Part shown: positions 44,986 to 52,481 of the stretch, piece by piece
Numbering within the stretch: the first letter of the stretch is position 1
Layout: each line of letters starts with the position of its first letter
DNA from: an uncultured Clostridia bacterium
Lineage (GTDB): Bacteria; Bacillota; Clostridia; Oscillospirales; Ruminococcaceae
DNA: 53,903 bases
Assembly: GCA_945829235.1 (NCBI GenBank)
Contig: CALZUA010000022.1
Location: 1-53,903 of the forward strand
Reading direction: 5' to 3'
Program-made: the position numbers and the translations under genes
Notes under the pieces: model-generated
Seen by the model: the letters and a program-made list of their open reading frames with translations, nothing else
What the model was told of the DNA's origin: nothing
The model's database searches: none

Positions 44986-46048
44986 ACTGAAAAAACAGCT
45001 TGAACAGCCGTTTGCGTACATTTTTCTTGCAATTTGCTTTGCGGTGAATATTTTTTTGTGCAATAATTCTTACAGCAACAGCGCAATAAAATCGCAGTCC
45101 AAGCTGGTATCGGAAACCGGAACTTTCTATATGACCGAGGAAATCGCGCAGTCGATTGAGGACGCGAAAATGCGCTCGATTGCTCAGCAGTACGTCGGAA
45201 AAGAAATTTCGCCCGAGGACGCGGCGGCGATTTTGTTGGATTGCTCGCGCTTTGGGAGCTACCGTTTTGACGAGGAATTTTCGGAGCATATCGCGGAAAT
45301 ATCGTCGGAGCAACTCGCAAAACGCCTTGCGGAAATCGCCGAAAAGGATGAGCTTTCCGCGGTAAACGGCGGCGCGGAGCTTTTTGGGGTGCTCTCGTCA
45401 ATCGTGTGGGCGGTGGCGATTGAGTCGGCGATTTTTGCGCTTTTGATGACCGCAAAAATTCTCGGTCACGAAGCGGTTTCGCAAACCGCCTCGGTTGTCC
45501 TCTCAACCCGCACGGGACGGCGCATAAACCTCGTAAAAGCGGCGGCTTCCGTGATAATCTCGATAGCGTTTCAATCGGTGAATTTCCTGCTTTGCTGTAC
45601 ATTATTTTTCGCGCTCTGTCCTTGCTTCAACCTGCTTTCAGCGCCGTTTGCACTCGATTATCCAACGGTTATCCCGTGGCTTGACACAACGGTCGGCGGG
45701 TATTTTATGCTAAACTTTTTGATGAGCCTGCTGTTAACCGCGATTTTTTCGCTGATGAGCTTTTGTTGCTCGGGCAAAAACGGCGGTATCAGGCAGTTTT
45801 TCTTATCAATAATTTTAGCGTTTATCTTGTACATTCCCGCGTTTTTCAAGCTCGGATTTATCTCGCCGTTTATCCGTTGCCTTACACCAACGGCTCTGCT
45901 TTTTAACCAACCAAGCTGCCGGTTTTCGGTATCACAAAGCGGGATTGCGGTGTTCGGCACGGACATTTTCGCGATAATTTTCTGGACGGCGGTGTGCGTT
46001 GTAGGGAGCGTTTTCGCGTACAAAAAATTCAAAAAATCACCTTTGTAA
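44969..46048 (+). CDS. ABC-2-type transporter permease 1
   Basis: A 359-residue membrane protein: one N-terminal helix (about 14-32), an outside loop of about 100 residues, then five or six further helices. This is the layout of ABC-2 permeases that export peptides or lipids. The ATG at 44969 overlaps the ATPase gene by 17 bases; a longer upstream reading frame lies within the ATPase gene and is not real. The exported substrate is unknown. Confidence 0.85.
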   Translation: MLILYELKKQLEQPFAYIFLAICFAVNIFLCNNSYSNSAIKSQSKLVSETGTFYMTEEIAQSIEDAKMRSIAQQYVGKEISPEDAAAILLDCSRFGSYRFDEEFSEHIAEISSEQLAKRLAEIAEKDELSAVNGGAELFGVLSSIVWAVAIESAIFALLMTAKILGHEAVSQTASVVLSTRTGRRINLVKAAASVIISIAFQSVNFLLCCTLFFALCPCFNLLSAPFALDYPTVIPWLDTTVGGYFMLNFLMSLLLTAIFSLMSFCCSGKNGGIRQFFLSIILAFILYIPAFFKLGFISPFIRCLTPTALLFNQPSCRFSVSQSGIAVFGTDIFAIIFWTAVCVVGSVFAYKKFKKSPL

Positions 46049-46062
46049 ATGGGGGTAAAAAA

Positions 46063-47598
46063 ATGAGAATACTTTTGGAAGAGCTGAAAAAGCTGTTTCG
46101 TGTGAGATATGTTTTGTGTATCGCGGCAGTCTGCGCGGTTGTTTTCATAATGTGCGTGTATATGGGCGGCTCGTATTTAATGCGTCTTTTCAATTCAACG
46201 GGAATGGAAAGAGCCGGCTATTATCACGACTACGGGAGCGCCGCGCTTTCTCAGGAATACAGGACATTCAAGTGGTTTACCGAGAAATTCGGCACGCGGA
46301 TAACCGATGAAACTATCGCCGAAATCGACAAGCTGACCTATCCGCTGATGGAAAAGCAGATTGCGGGAAGCGGGTTGTTCAAACAGCTCGGCGTGAAGTC
46401 GGTTGCCGAGTATGACGCGCTTCTCGATAAATACACATACGATAGAGATTACAGGCTAAATCCCGAAATGAAAATGTACTATCTGGAGAATGCGGACGAT
46501 GACAATAAAACCGCGCAGTTGCTGACGAAATGGGCGAAATACGCGTTTTATTCGCAGAGCATAGACGCTGAAATTTCCCAAACCGAAACCTTCATAAATA
46601 ACGGTGTAAGCACGTTTGACGAACTTGTGAATGTTGCTCAAAATGCTGACGATAACGGCATTGAAATGGAAAACAGTTTTCACGGTTTTCTTTGGAATCT
46701 TGAATACACCGCGCCCGTTTCGGAGGAAGCCGCGGCGCTTGCCGATGAATACTGGCGGTTTTGGTTTTGCAAAAAGCTGAAGTACGCGTACACCGCGGCA
46801 AAGAGCGATGCGATGAGCTTCGCGGAGGAATTTCTCGCGGTGTGTGAGCCGAGCGTTACGCACATTTCCGATGAATTTTTTTACAATGGCAAGTTGTACA
46901 GCGAGGACCATGAAATGATACTTTCACCGACCTATATGGAGCGCCTCGAAACCCGCATAAATCAGCTCGGCGAAGATTTTTACCAACTGAAATCCCCTCA
47001 AATCACCAAGACGTTTGAAAGCAGCGCGCCCGTGTTGTTTACAATTTGCATCGGCGCTTCGGCAATTCTCGCGGGGCTTTACGCCGTCAAGGACAACCGC
47101 AGCCGAATGAAAGGGGAGATTTATTCCGCGAAAATCGGACGAAAGCTGATAAAAACGAAGTTGCTCGCGGTTGTGGTTTCGGCGGGGATAATAAGCGCGA
47201 TTTTCTCCGTGGCGGTTGTCGTGCTGTCATCAATGAGCCTGTTTGCGGAGTTTTATTCGCTCCCGTTAAGCTCGTTTGCTGACCTTGAAATGTACTGGAT
47301 AAACGTGAATATGTGGCAATATATCGCGATTTATTGTGTATATTCGTTCGTGATATGCGCGGGTCTGTCGCTGGTTTCGTTCGGGATATGCAGCTTTTTC
47401 AGCGGCTATATTCCCGCGATTTCGGTTTCACTCCCGCTGATTGTCGGCACAGCGTTTTTGTACGCGAAACCGCTCGGCTGCTTGTTCTCGCTCCCCGAGA
47501 GCATTTTCGAGGATATCCTGATTTTGGCGGCGGCGGTTTTGGTTTCGCTTCTCGTTGGAATTATCCACACACGAAAAGCGCGCCGTGAAGCAGTCTGA
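46063..47598 (+). CDS. ABC-2-type transporter permease 2 with a large extracytoplasmic domain
   Basis: A 511-residue membrane protein: N-terminal helix (about 14-36), an extracytoplasmic domain of about 290 residues rich in acidic and aromatic residues, then six helices from about 325. It starts like the first permease (L-E-E-L-K-K-L-F versus Y-E-L-K-K-Q-L), suggesting a paralogous pair forming a heterodimeric exporter. GGGGGT precedes the ATG at 46063. It ends the operon; the following hairpin at 47608 acts as terminator. Confidence 0.85.
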   Translation: MRILLEELKKLFRVRYVLCIAAVCAVVFIMCVYMGGSYLMRLFNSTGMERAGYYHDYGSAALSQEYRTFKWFTEKFGTRITDETIAEIDKLTYPLMEKQIAGSGLFKQLGVKSVAEYDALLDKYTYDRDYRLNPEMKMYYLENADDDNKTAQLLTKWAKYAFYSQSIDAEISQTETFINNGVSTFDELVNVAQNADDNGIEMENSFHGFLWNLEYTAPVSEEAAALADEYWRFWFCKKLKYAYTAAKSDAMSFAEEFLAVCEPSVTHISDEFFYNGKLYSEDHEMILSPTYMERLETRINQLGEDFYQLKSPQITKTFESSAPVLFTICIGASAILAGLYAVKDNRSRMKGEIYSAKIGRKLIKTKLLAVVVSAGIISAIFSVAVVVLSSMSLFAEFYSLPLSSFADLEMYWINVNMWQYIAIYCVYSFVICAGLSLVSFGICSFFSGYIPAISVSLPLIVGTAFLYAKPLGCLFSLPESIFEDILILAAAVLVSLLVGIIHTRKARREAV

Positions 47599-47607
47599 TA
47601 TTGCACA

Positions 47608-47665
47608 AAAAGGCACTCGCCGGAAGGTGAGTGCCTTTTGCAATTGAAAGCTCTCGAAATGGAGA
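47608..47665. repeat. Hairpin repeat A (also terminator of the ABC operon)
   Basis: AAAAGGCACTC (47608-47618) pairs with GAGTGCCTTTT (47629-47639), followed by TTTTGCAATTGAAAGCTC and CGAAA. The same module recurs at 48673-48735 on the other side of the GIY-YIG gene. Confidence 0.8.
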
Positions 47666-47669
47666 GAAA

Positions 47670-48653
47670 TTACTTTTCGATTTTTCTTTGCCTTTCGTGG
47701 GTGTTGACAATTTTACATTCATCGAGCGATTGAGAATTTTTGTTCAGAATTTTAACAAGAGGCTTGCGGAGTTTAGACGCTTTGGGCATATCCAGAATCA
47801 TTGCGCAGTCGTGTATAGCGGCGTTTTCAATCAAATACAGGAACTCGTAATACTCCATATTGATAAGGCTGTATCTGTAATGGGTGAAATCGGGGATAGG
47901 GTCATTTCCGCTTGCATTTTTGGCGTGTTGAATTATCCTCTCGCGGAGATTTTTGGCTTTTCCGACATAAAACTCATTGCTTTCGGCGTTGTATAGCATA
48001 TAAATTCCGGCTTTTTTATCGAGGGATTGCTCACCGTTGCTTTTCATTATCTCCTCTCTTTTTTTCCAGCTTGAGATATTGTTCCAGCTATAAAAGTCCT
48101 TAACCTTATCGCCTGTCATCTCGTAATCACCGATACCAATAGCTTCAACCGAGAGCGTGTATACAGCATTTCTTGCGTATTCAAAATACGGGTCATCGGG
48201 TTCATACAAATGTATTTGGGTAATTGTAACGGTTTTCTTGTCCGTATCAAAAAGGAAATCGATAGTTTCATGCTCATTGTCCGGCAATCTTGCATTCTTC
48301 GATGAATAAACAATTGTGCTAATAAAAATGCGCTTTATGTACTCGAGCATCGACTTGTCAAATACACATCGGATATACGGAAGCATTCCGTTTTCGGTAT
48401 AGCGCTTGCCTTTGTTCATTTCAACGGAAAAATAAATCTCGTTGTTCTCGGACAATTCCTTGAGTATTTCGCACGACGCAGGAGAAATGCTTTTGAACAC
48501 GCTGTTGTCGATAAGAAGTTTGTATTTTAACAGATAATTATTGTAGTTAACCCACGATTTGTGAATTTTTGAGTCAATGGTAAAGCGATGCCATTTAAAG
48601 AGAGTTGAAATACCGATATCCTGCAAGTCAAGATGCACATCAAATTTTGACAT
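47670..48653 (-). CDS. GIY-YIG nuclease-domain protein
   Basis: A 327-residue protein whose residues ~213-300 form a GIY-YIG nuclease: G-I-Y at 216-218, Y-V-G at 229-231, and the catalytic Arg237 in K-N-L-R-E-R-I. It is followed by a Glu in L-I-E-N-A-A. The N-terminal ~200 residues are a mixed domain I do not recognise. Homing endonucleases, repair enzymes (UvrC) and some defence nucleases share this fold; the long unique N terminus fits none of the standard types. AAAGGAGT precedes the ATG. The gene lies between two direct copies of a hairpin module, which suggests insertion as a unit. Confidence 0.8.
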   Translation of the reverse strand: MSKFDVHLDLQDIGISTLFKWHRFTIDSKIHKSWVNYNNYLLKYKLLIDNSVFKSISPASCEILKELSENNEIYFSVEMNKGKRYTENGMLPYIRCVFDKSMLEYIKRIFISTIVYSSKNARLPDNEHETIDFLFDTDKKTVTITQIHLYEPDDPYFEYARNAVYTLSVEAIGIGDYEMTGDKVKDFYSWNNISSWKKREEIMKSNGEQSLDKKAGIYMLYNAESNEFYVGKAKNLRERIIQHAKNASGNDPIPDFTHYRYSLINMEYYEFLYLIENAAIHDCAMILDMPKASKLRKPLVKILNKNSQSLDECKIVNTHERQRKIEK

Positions 48654-48672
48654 TACAAAAACTCCTTTCAAA

Positions 48673-48735
48673 TAAGGCACCCACCGAAAAGTGAGTGCCT
48701 TGATTTTTTGCAATTGATAGCTCCCGAAAGGGATA
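48673..48735. repeat. Hairpin repeat B and upstream gap (no gene)
   Basis: AAGGCACCCACCGAAAAGTG, then AGTGCCTT, TTTTTTGCAATTGATAGCTC and CCGAAAGGG closely match repeat A. It forms the leader of the GIY-YIG gene. The rest of the gap to 49001 contains an AAAGACCAA doublet near 48915 and nothing else recognisable. Confidence 0.7.
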
Positions 48736-49001
48736 AAGAATATCTCTTCGTTTCAACTCGCATTCCCTTGTGTGGAATGAAAAATTATCTCTTGGAGTTT
48801 TGGATAGCGGTTCGAGCGTTTGTGCGCAACCTGCCGTGAACCGCATAACAGCGCGGATTTTCGGACACCATATTCAATCTTATTTCGCGGCTTTTTGTAA
48901 GCTGCTGTAACATTAAAGACCAAATAAAGACCAAGTGAACCTGTTGTGACTGCCCTCTGCAAATTGCTTTTATCAAATCATTTTTATTGGAGGTTATCAT
49001 T

Positions 49002-49307
49002 ATGAGCAATAACATAATCAAGGAAGAAGAACTCACAATCGGTCGCTGGGGCACAGCTTGGCAAAGGTTTATGCAGGAGAACTACCCTGACGAAGCGGCA
49101 AGGCTGAAAGAAAGTAATCGCTGGGACGAGCTTGCTTTTGAAATTGACAGAGAAGCGTACAGCCTTTGGGAGTTGCTCCGTAAGCAGTACGCAAAGGCAA
49201 ATTCCCGCCCGACCACCTTTATGGAAACGATGAAATGGGAGAACACACGAGGCTTCTATGTTGACCACGAGGTTATGGCGCAGGTGGTTTTGCAGTTCAG
49301 AGCGTAA
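49002..49307 (+). CDS. TnpV-like transposon-associated protein
   Basis: A 101-residue protein resembling TnpV: I-G-R-W-G near the N terminus, then an L-x-E-x-N-R-W-D-E-L helix, a W-E-L-L-R-K-Q-Y segment and the C-terminal W-E-N-T-R-x-x-x-x-x-E-V-M. TnpV proteins travel with clostridial mobile elements but have no defined activity. No transposase or integrase is visible within this window, so it may be a relic. GGAGG precedes the ATG at 49002. Confidence 0.65.
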   Translation: MSNNIIKEEELTIGRWGTAWQRFMQENYPDEAARLKESNRWDELAFEIDREAYSLWELLRKQYAKANSRPTTFMETMKWENTRGFYVDHEVMAQVVLQFRA

Positions 49308-49331
49308 GATACACGCCCCAAAATATGAGAA

Positions 49332-49366
49332 CAGGCTCTCTGATTGAACGGAGAGCCTGATTTTAT
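49332..49366. terminator. Bidirectional terminator
   Basis: CAGGCTCTC (49332-49340) pairs with GAGAGCCTG (49351-49359), followed by ATTTTATTT; it serves the TnpV-like and XRE genes. Confidence 0.85.
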
Positions 49367-49608
49367 TTATTGTTGTACTTAATAATATCGCTCGGAGAGC
49401 AGTTCAGAACATAGCAAATCCGTGCCAAAACATCCAAATCGAGTTTCTCTACCTGATTAGAATACCACTTGTTAATGACCTCAAAACGTGTATTTGATGC
49501 CTTTGCAAGATAGTTTCTCGTTAAGCCGCGCTCGTCTAAAATCTCCTTTAGGCAAACATCTATTTTACCGTAATCCTTGATAGTTATGATTGTAATCGCG
49601 TTTTCCAT
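49363..49608 (-). CDS. XRE/Cro-CI-type helix-turn-helix regulator
   Basis: An 81-residue single-domain HTH protein: L-K-E-I-L-D-E-R-G-L-T-R-N-Y-L-A-K-A, then F-E-V-I-N-K-W and L-D-V-L-A-R-I-C-Y-V-L-N-C-S-P-S-D-I-I, the standard five-helix pattern. It is divergent from the SLOG gene, and their promoters share one -35 hexamer, so it most likely controls itself and the SLOG gene. GGGGAG precedes the ATG. Confidence 0.88.
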   Translation of the reverse strand: MENAITIITIKDYGKIDVCLKEILDERGLTRNYLAKASNTRFEVINKWYSNQVEKLDLDVLARICYVLNCSPSDIIKYNNK

Positions 49609-49628
49609 ATAATCACTCCCCTATAACT

Positions 49629-49680
49629 ATTCTATTATGATAGTTACCTGTTGACAATATACATATACATGTGCTACTAT
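49629..49680. promoter_or_regulatory. Overlapping divergent promoters of XRE and SLOG genes
   Basis: Plus strand: TTGACA (49651-49656), 18 bases, TACTAT (49675-49680). Minus strand: TTGTCA (49652-49657), 17 bases, TAGAAT (49629-49634). Both use the same central hexamer, which makes them mutually exclusive. TATACATATACATG lies in the plus spacer. Confidence 0.75.
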
Positions 49681-49713
49681 GTATATAGTAAACAACAAGG
49701 AGAGTGTTGTAAT

Positions 49714-50154
49714 ATGGTAGTGGCGTTCTTTGGGCATAAAGATACTCCAAGTGCAGTGAAGCCGCTCTTGGAGCAAACGGTACAGCGATTGATTGAGGAG
49801 AACGAGGAGATAACATTTCTTGTCGGCACGCACGGAGCGTTTGATTTGATGGCGCAAGGCGTTCTCGGACAAGCTCTGCAAAAATACCCGCATATAAACT
49901 GTCATATAGTTCTTTCGTATATTCCTTTTGAAAGGAACGACGAACTGTATGCTTTACCGACGCTTGTCCCCGAAGGCATAGAGAACGTCCCGAAGCGCTT
50001 TGCTATATCATTCAGCAATAACTATATGGTAAATGAGTGCGACACCGTTGTGTGTTATATTACGCACGATTGGGGCGGAGCTGCACAGTTTGTAGAAAAG
50101 GCAAAGAAAAAAGGCAAGGTGATAATCAACCTTGCAGGAGCAAAATTACCTTAA
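49714..50154 (+). CDS. SLOG/DUF1273-type nucleotide-binding-like protein
   Basis: A 146-residue Rossmann-like protein starting V-V-A-F-F-G-H-K-D-T, with V-G-T-H-G-A-F-D and the C-terminal W-G-G-A-A-Q-F. This matches the SLOG/DUF1273 (YspA-like) group that senses or processes nucleotide-derived ligands, often in defence or mobile-element contexts. The ATG at 49714 follows AAGGAG. It sits between an XRE regulator and a restriction-type locus; a link is inferred only from position. Confidence 0.75.
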   Translation: MVVAFFGHKDTPSAVKPLLEQTVQRLIEENEEITFLVGTHGAFDLMAQGVLGQALQKYPHINCHIVLSYIPFERNDELYALPTLVPEGIENVPKRFAISFSNNYMVNECDTVVCYITHDWGGAAQFVEKAKKKGKVIINLAGAKLP

Positions 50155-50459
50155 TTTTTAGAGGGCAATTCAAGAACTTTTGTGTAACCTGATACAATCT
50201 GCATAACGATGTGGCTTTTGTAAGATGCCGTATCACTATAGAGTATCCAAACCTGTTGTTACATCCCTCTACTTTTATATATAATGTGAATTATTGGGTT
50301 TTTAATATAAAGCATAGCACGTGTTTGTATATTTTGCACATATATATCTGAATGCTTGTGTAAATATTGTACAAAAAATAAAAATTATTATTGAAGATTG
50401 ACAATTTACATGATATAATATAAAATGGTTTAGATTTGTTTTCAGAAAAGAGGTTTATT
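50155..50459 (+). promoter_or_regulatory. Gap with promoter of the restriction-modification genes
   Basis: This 305-base AT-rich gap holds no gene. TTGACA (50398-50403) and TAAAAT (50421-50426) are 17 bases apart, 33 bases before the methyltransferase ATG. No terminator is obvious after the SLOG gene. Confidence 0.75.
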
Positions 50460-52481
50460 ATGGCTGATAGTAAAATAATTTCTATTCCTGATGGAAAGAT
50501 ATGTGACTATATTGATGGAAAGTTCAGAAATGATACCCCCGAAGAATATGTCAGACAAACAATCGAAAAGAGATTGATAAATGAGCATAAATATGTTGCT
50601 TCGCAGGTTAGAATTGAATATACTTTACAGCTTGGCTCGAGAAAGCCTCGTGCGGACATAGTTATTTTTGATAAAGATTGTACAGAGTTTAAGCAGGAAC
50701 ACATTCGTATTATTATTGAATGTAAAAAAGAGACTGTGGAAGCGAGAAATGCTAAAGAAGGTGTAGAGCAACTTAAATCATATATGTCTGCCTGTCCAAA
50801 TTGTGAATGGGGTATGTGGACTAACGGCAAGCAAAAAGAAGTATTTAGAAAGTATGTTGACGATAAGGGTCATATCAGCTTTATGGAATACAATGATATT
50901 CCATCTGCCGACGGAAATCTTGATGATATAAATAGGCCTTCAAGAACATCTCTAAAGAACGCTTATGATGATAATCTTCTTTTTGTTTTTAAAACCTGCC
51001 ATAATCATATACATGTCAATGACGGATTGCAAAAACAACCCGCGTTCTTTGAGTTGCTTAAAGTGATTTTTTGTAAGATTGAAGACGAAAGGAACATACC
51101 GGCACCATTGGAGTTTTATACAACATCTGAGGAACGCTCAAACCCTGATGGACAGCTTACAGTAAAGAAACGCATTTCTAAATTATTTGAACGTGTCAAG
51201 AGAAAGCATGGCAAGATATTTGATTCCAATGATGAAATTAAGCTTGCGCCTAGAAGCCTCGCCTATATTGTTAGCGAATTGCAGAAGTATAGTCTGCTTA
51301 ACACTAATATAGACATAAAAGGCAAAGCATACGAAGAAATTGTTGGCGCAAATCTTCGTGGCGATCGTGGTGAATTTTTTACCCCAAGAAATGTCATGAA
51401 AATGACTGTGGAGATGATTAATCCGAAGATAGATGAACGTGTGCTCGACAGCTCTTGTGGTACGGGCGGTTTTCTTGTAACTGCAATGACTCATGTTATT
51501 GATCAGCTTGAGGCAGAGTTTTCTAAACAGATTGGTCATCCTCGCAGCGAATGGGATTCTGATTCAAACAAAGCTTTCTTAGATAGGATATCCGAGATGG
51601 CATCAACTAATTTCTTTGGCTTTGATATCAATCCCGATTTGGTTAAGGCTACAAAGATGAATATGGTTATGAACAATGACGGAAGTGGTAATATATTGCA
51701 AACAAACTCTTTGTTGCCTCCTCATGAGTGGACTGATGAATTCCGTACAAAGCTGGCTGAAGCCCTTGGTGTAAAGAAAGAAGAAATCAGAAATCACTCT
51801 ACTTTAGGTTTTTTCGATGTCATCGTTACAAACCCGCCTTTTGGAAGCAAAATTCCGATAAAAGATAAGAATATCCTTGAGCAATTTGAACTCGCTCATA
51901 TTTGGGAAAATAATAAGAAAACAAATGTTTGGACAATGACAGACCGCTTGCAGTCATCTGTTCCTCCGGAGATTCTGTTTATAGAGCGTTGTACGCAACT
52001 GTTGGTTCCTGGCGGAAGAATGGGTATAGTATTGCCTGATTCTATACTTGGCTCGCCGGGACTGGGATATATCAGAGAATGGCTTATAAAGAACCACCGT
52101 ATCATTGCAAGCATAGACCTTCATGCGGATACATTTCAGCCCAGAAATGGAACTCAGACCTCTGTTCTTTTTCTTCAGAAGAAAACTCAAGAGCAGAAGG
52201 ACAAGGAAGAGAAAAGCGGTACAATGGCTGATTATAATATCTTTATGGCAATGGTTGAAAAGATAGGTCATGACAAAAGGGGTACTCCAATCTTTAAACG
52301 AGACAAAGAAGGCAATGAAATACTCATTCCTGAAAGGAATAACACCTATGTCATGGGCAAGACTGCTGAAGGAAACACTACTTTTGCACAGATACGCAAG
52401 ACTAAAATAGAGGATGACCAGACGCCTGATGTGCCTGCTATATTTGCTGAATGGAAAGCTCAGGAGGGATTGACGTGGTAG
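50460..52481 (+). CDS. N6-adenine DNA methyltransferase with N-terminal PD-(D/E)XK-like domain
   Basis: A 673-residue type I-like modification protein. C-terminal part: SAM-binding motif I near Asp330 (D-S-S-C-G-T-G-G-F) and catalytic N-P-P-F at 458-461, so it methylates adenine N6; the N-terminal helical HsdM domain precedes it. Unusually, residues ~25-135 look like the HsdR N-terminal nuclease domain: Asp66 in R-A-D-I-V-I-F, Glu87 and Lys89 in I-I-I-E-C-K-K and G-V-E-Q-L-K-S-Y. It could therefore cut and methylate with the downstream specificity subunit alone, as BcgI-type enzymes do. The following gene overlaps by 7 bases. AT-rich codon use suggests recent acquisition. Confidence 0.88.
   Translation: MADSKIISIPDGKICDYIDGKFRNDTPEEYVRQTIEKRLINEHKYVASQVRIEYTLQLGSRKPRADIVIFDKDCTEFKQEHIRIIIECKKETVEARNAKEGVEQLKSYMSACPNCEWGMWTNGKQKEVFRKYVDDKGHISFMEYNDIPSADGNLDDINRPSRTSLKNAYDDNLLFVFKTCHNHIHVNDGLQKQPAFFELLKVIFCKIEDERNIPAPLEFYTTSEERSNPDGQLTVKKRISKLFERVKRKHGKIFDSNDEIKLAPRSLAYIVSELQKYSLLNTNIDIKGKAYEEIVGANLRGDRGEFFTPRNVMKMTVEMINPKIDERVLDSSCGTGGFLVTAMTHVIDQLEAEFSKQIGHPRSEWDSDSNKAFLDRISEMASTNFFGFDINPDLVKATKMNMVMNNDGSGNILQTNSLLPPHEWTDEFRTKLAEALGVKKEEIRNHSTLGFFDVIVTNPPFGSKIPIKDKNILEQFELAHIWENNKKTNVWTMTDRLQSSVPPEILFIERCTQLLVPGGRMGIVLPDSILGSPGLGYIREWLIKNHRIIASIDLHADTFQPRNGTQTSVLFLQKKTQEQKDKEEKSGTMADYNIFMAMVEKIGHDKRGTPIFKRDKEGNEILIPERNNTYVMGKTAEGNTTFAQIRKTKIEDDQTPDVPAIFAEWKAQEGLTW

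Noticed and set aside
49002-49307. An intact transposon around the TnpV-like gene
   Set aside because: No transposase, integrase or terminal repeats were found within the window.
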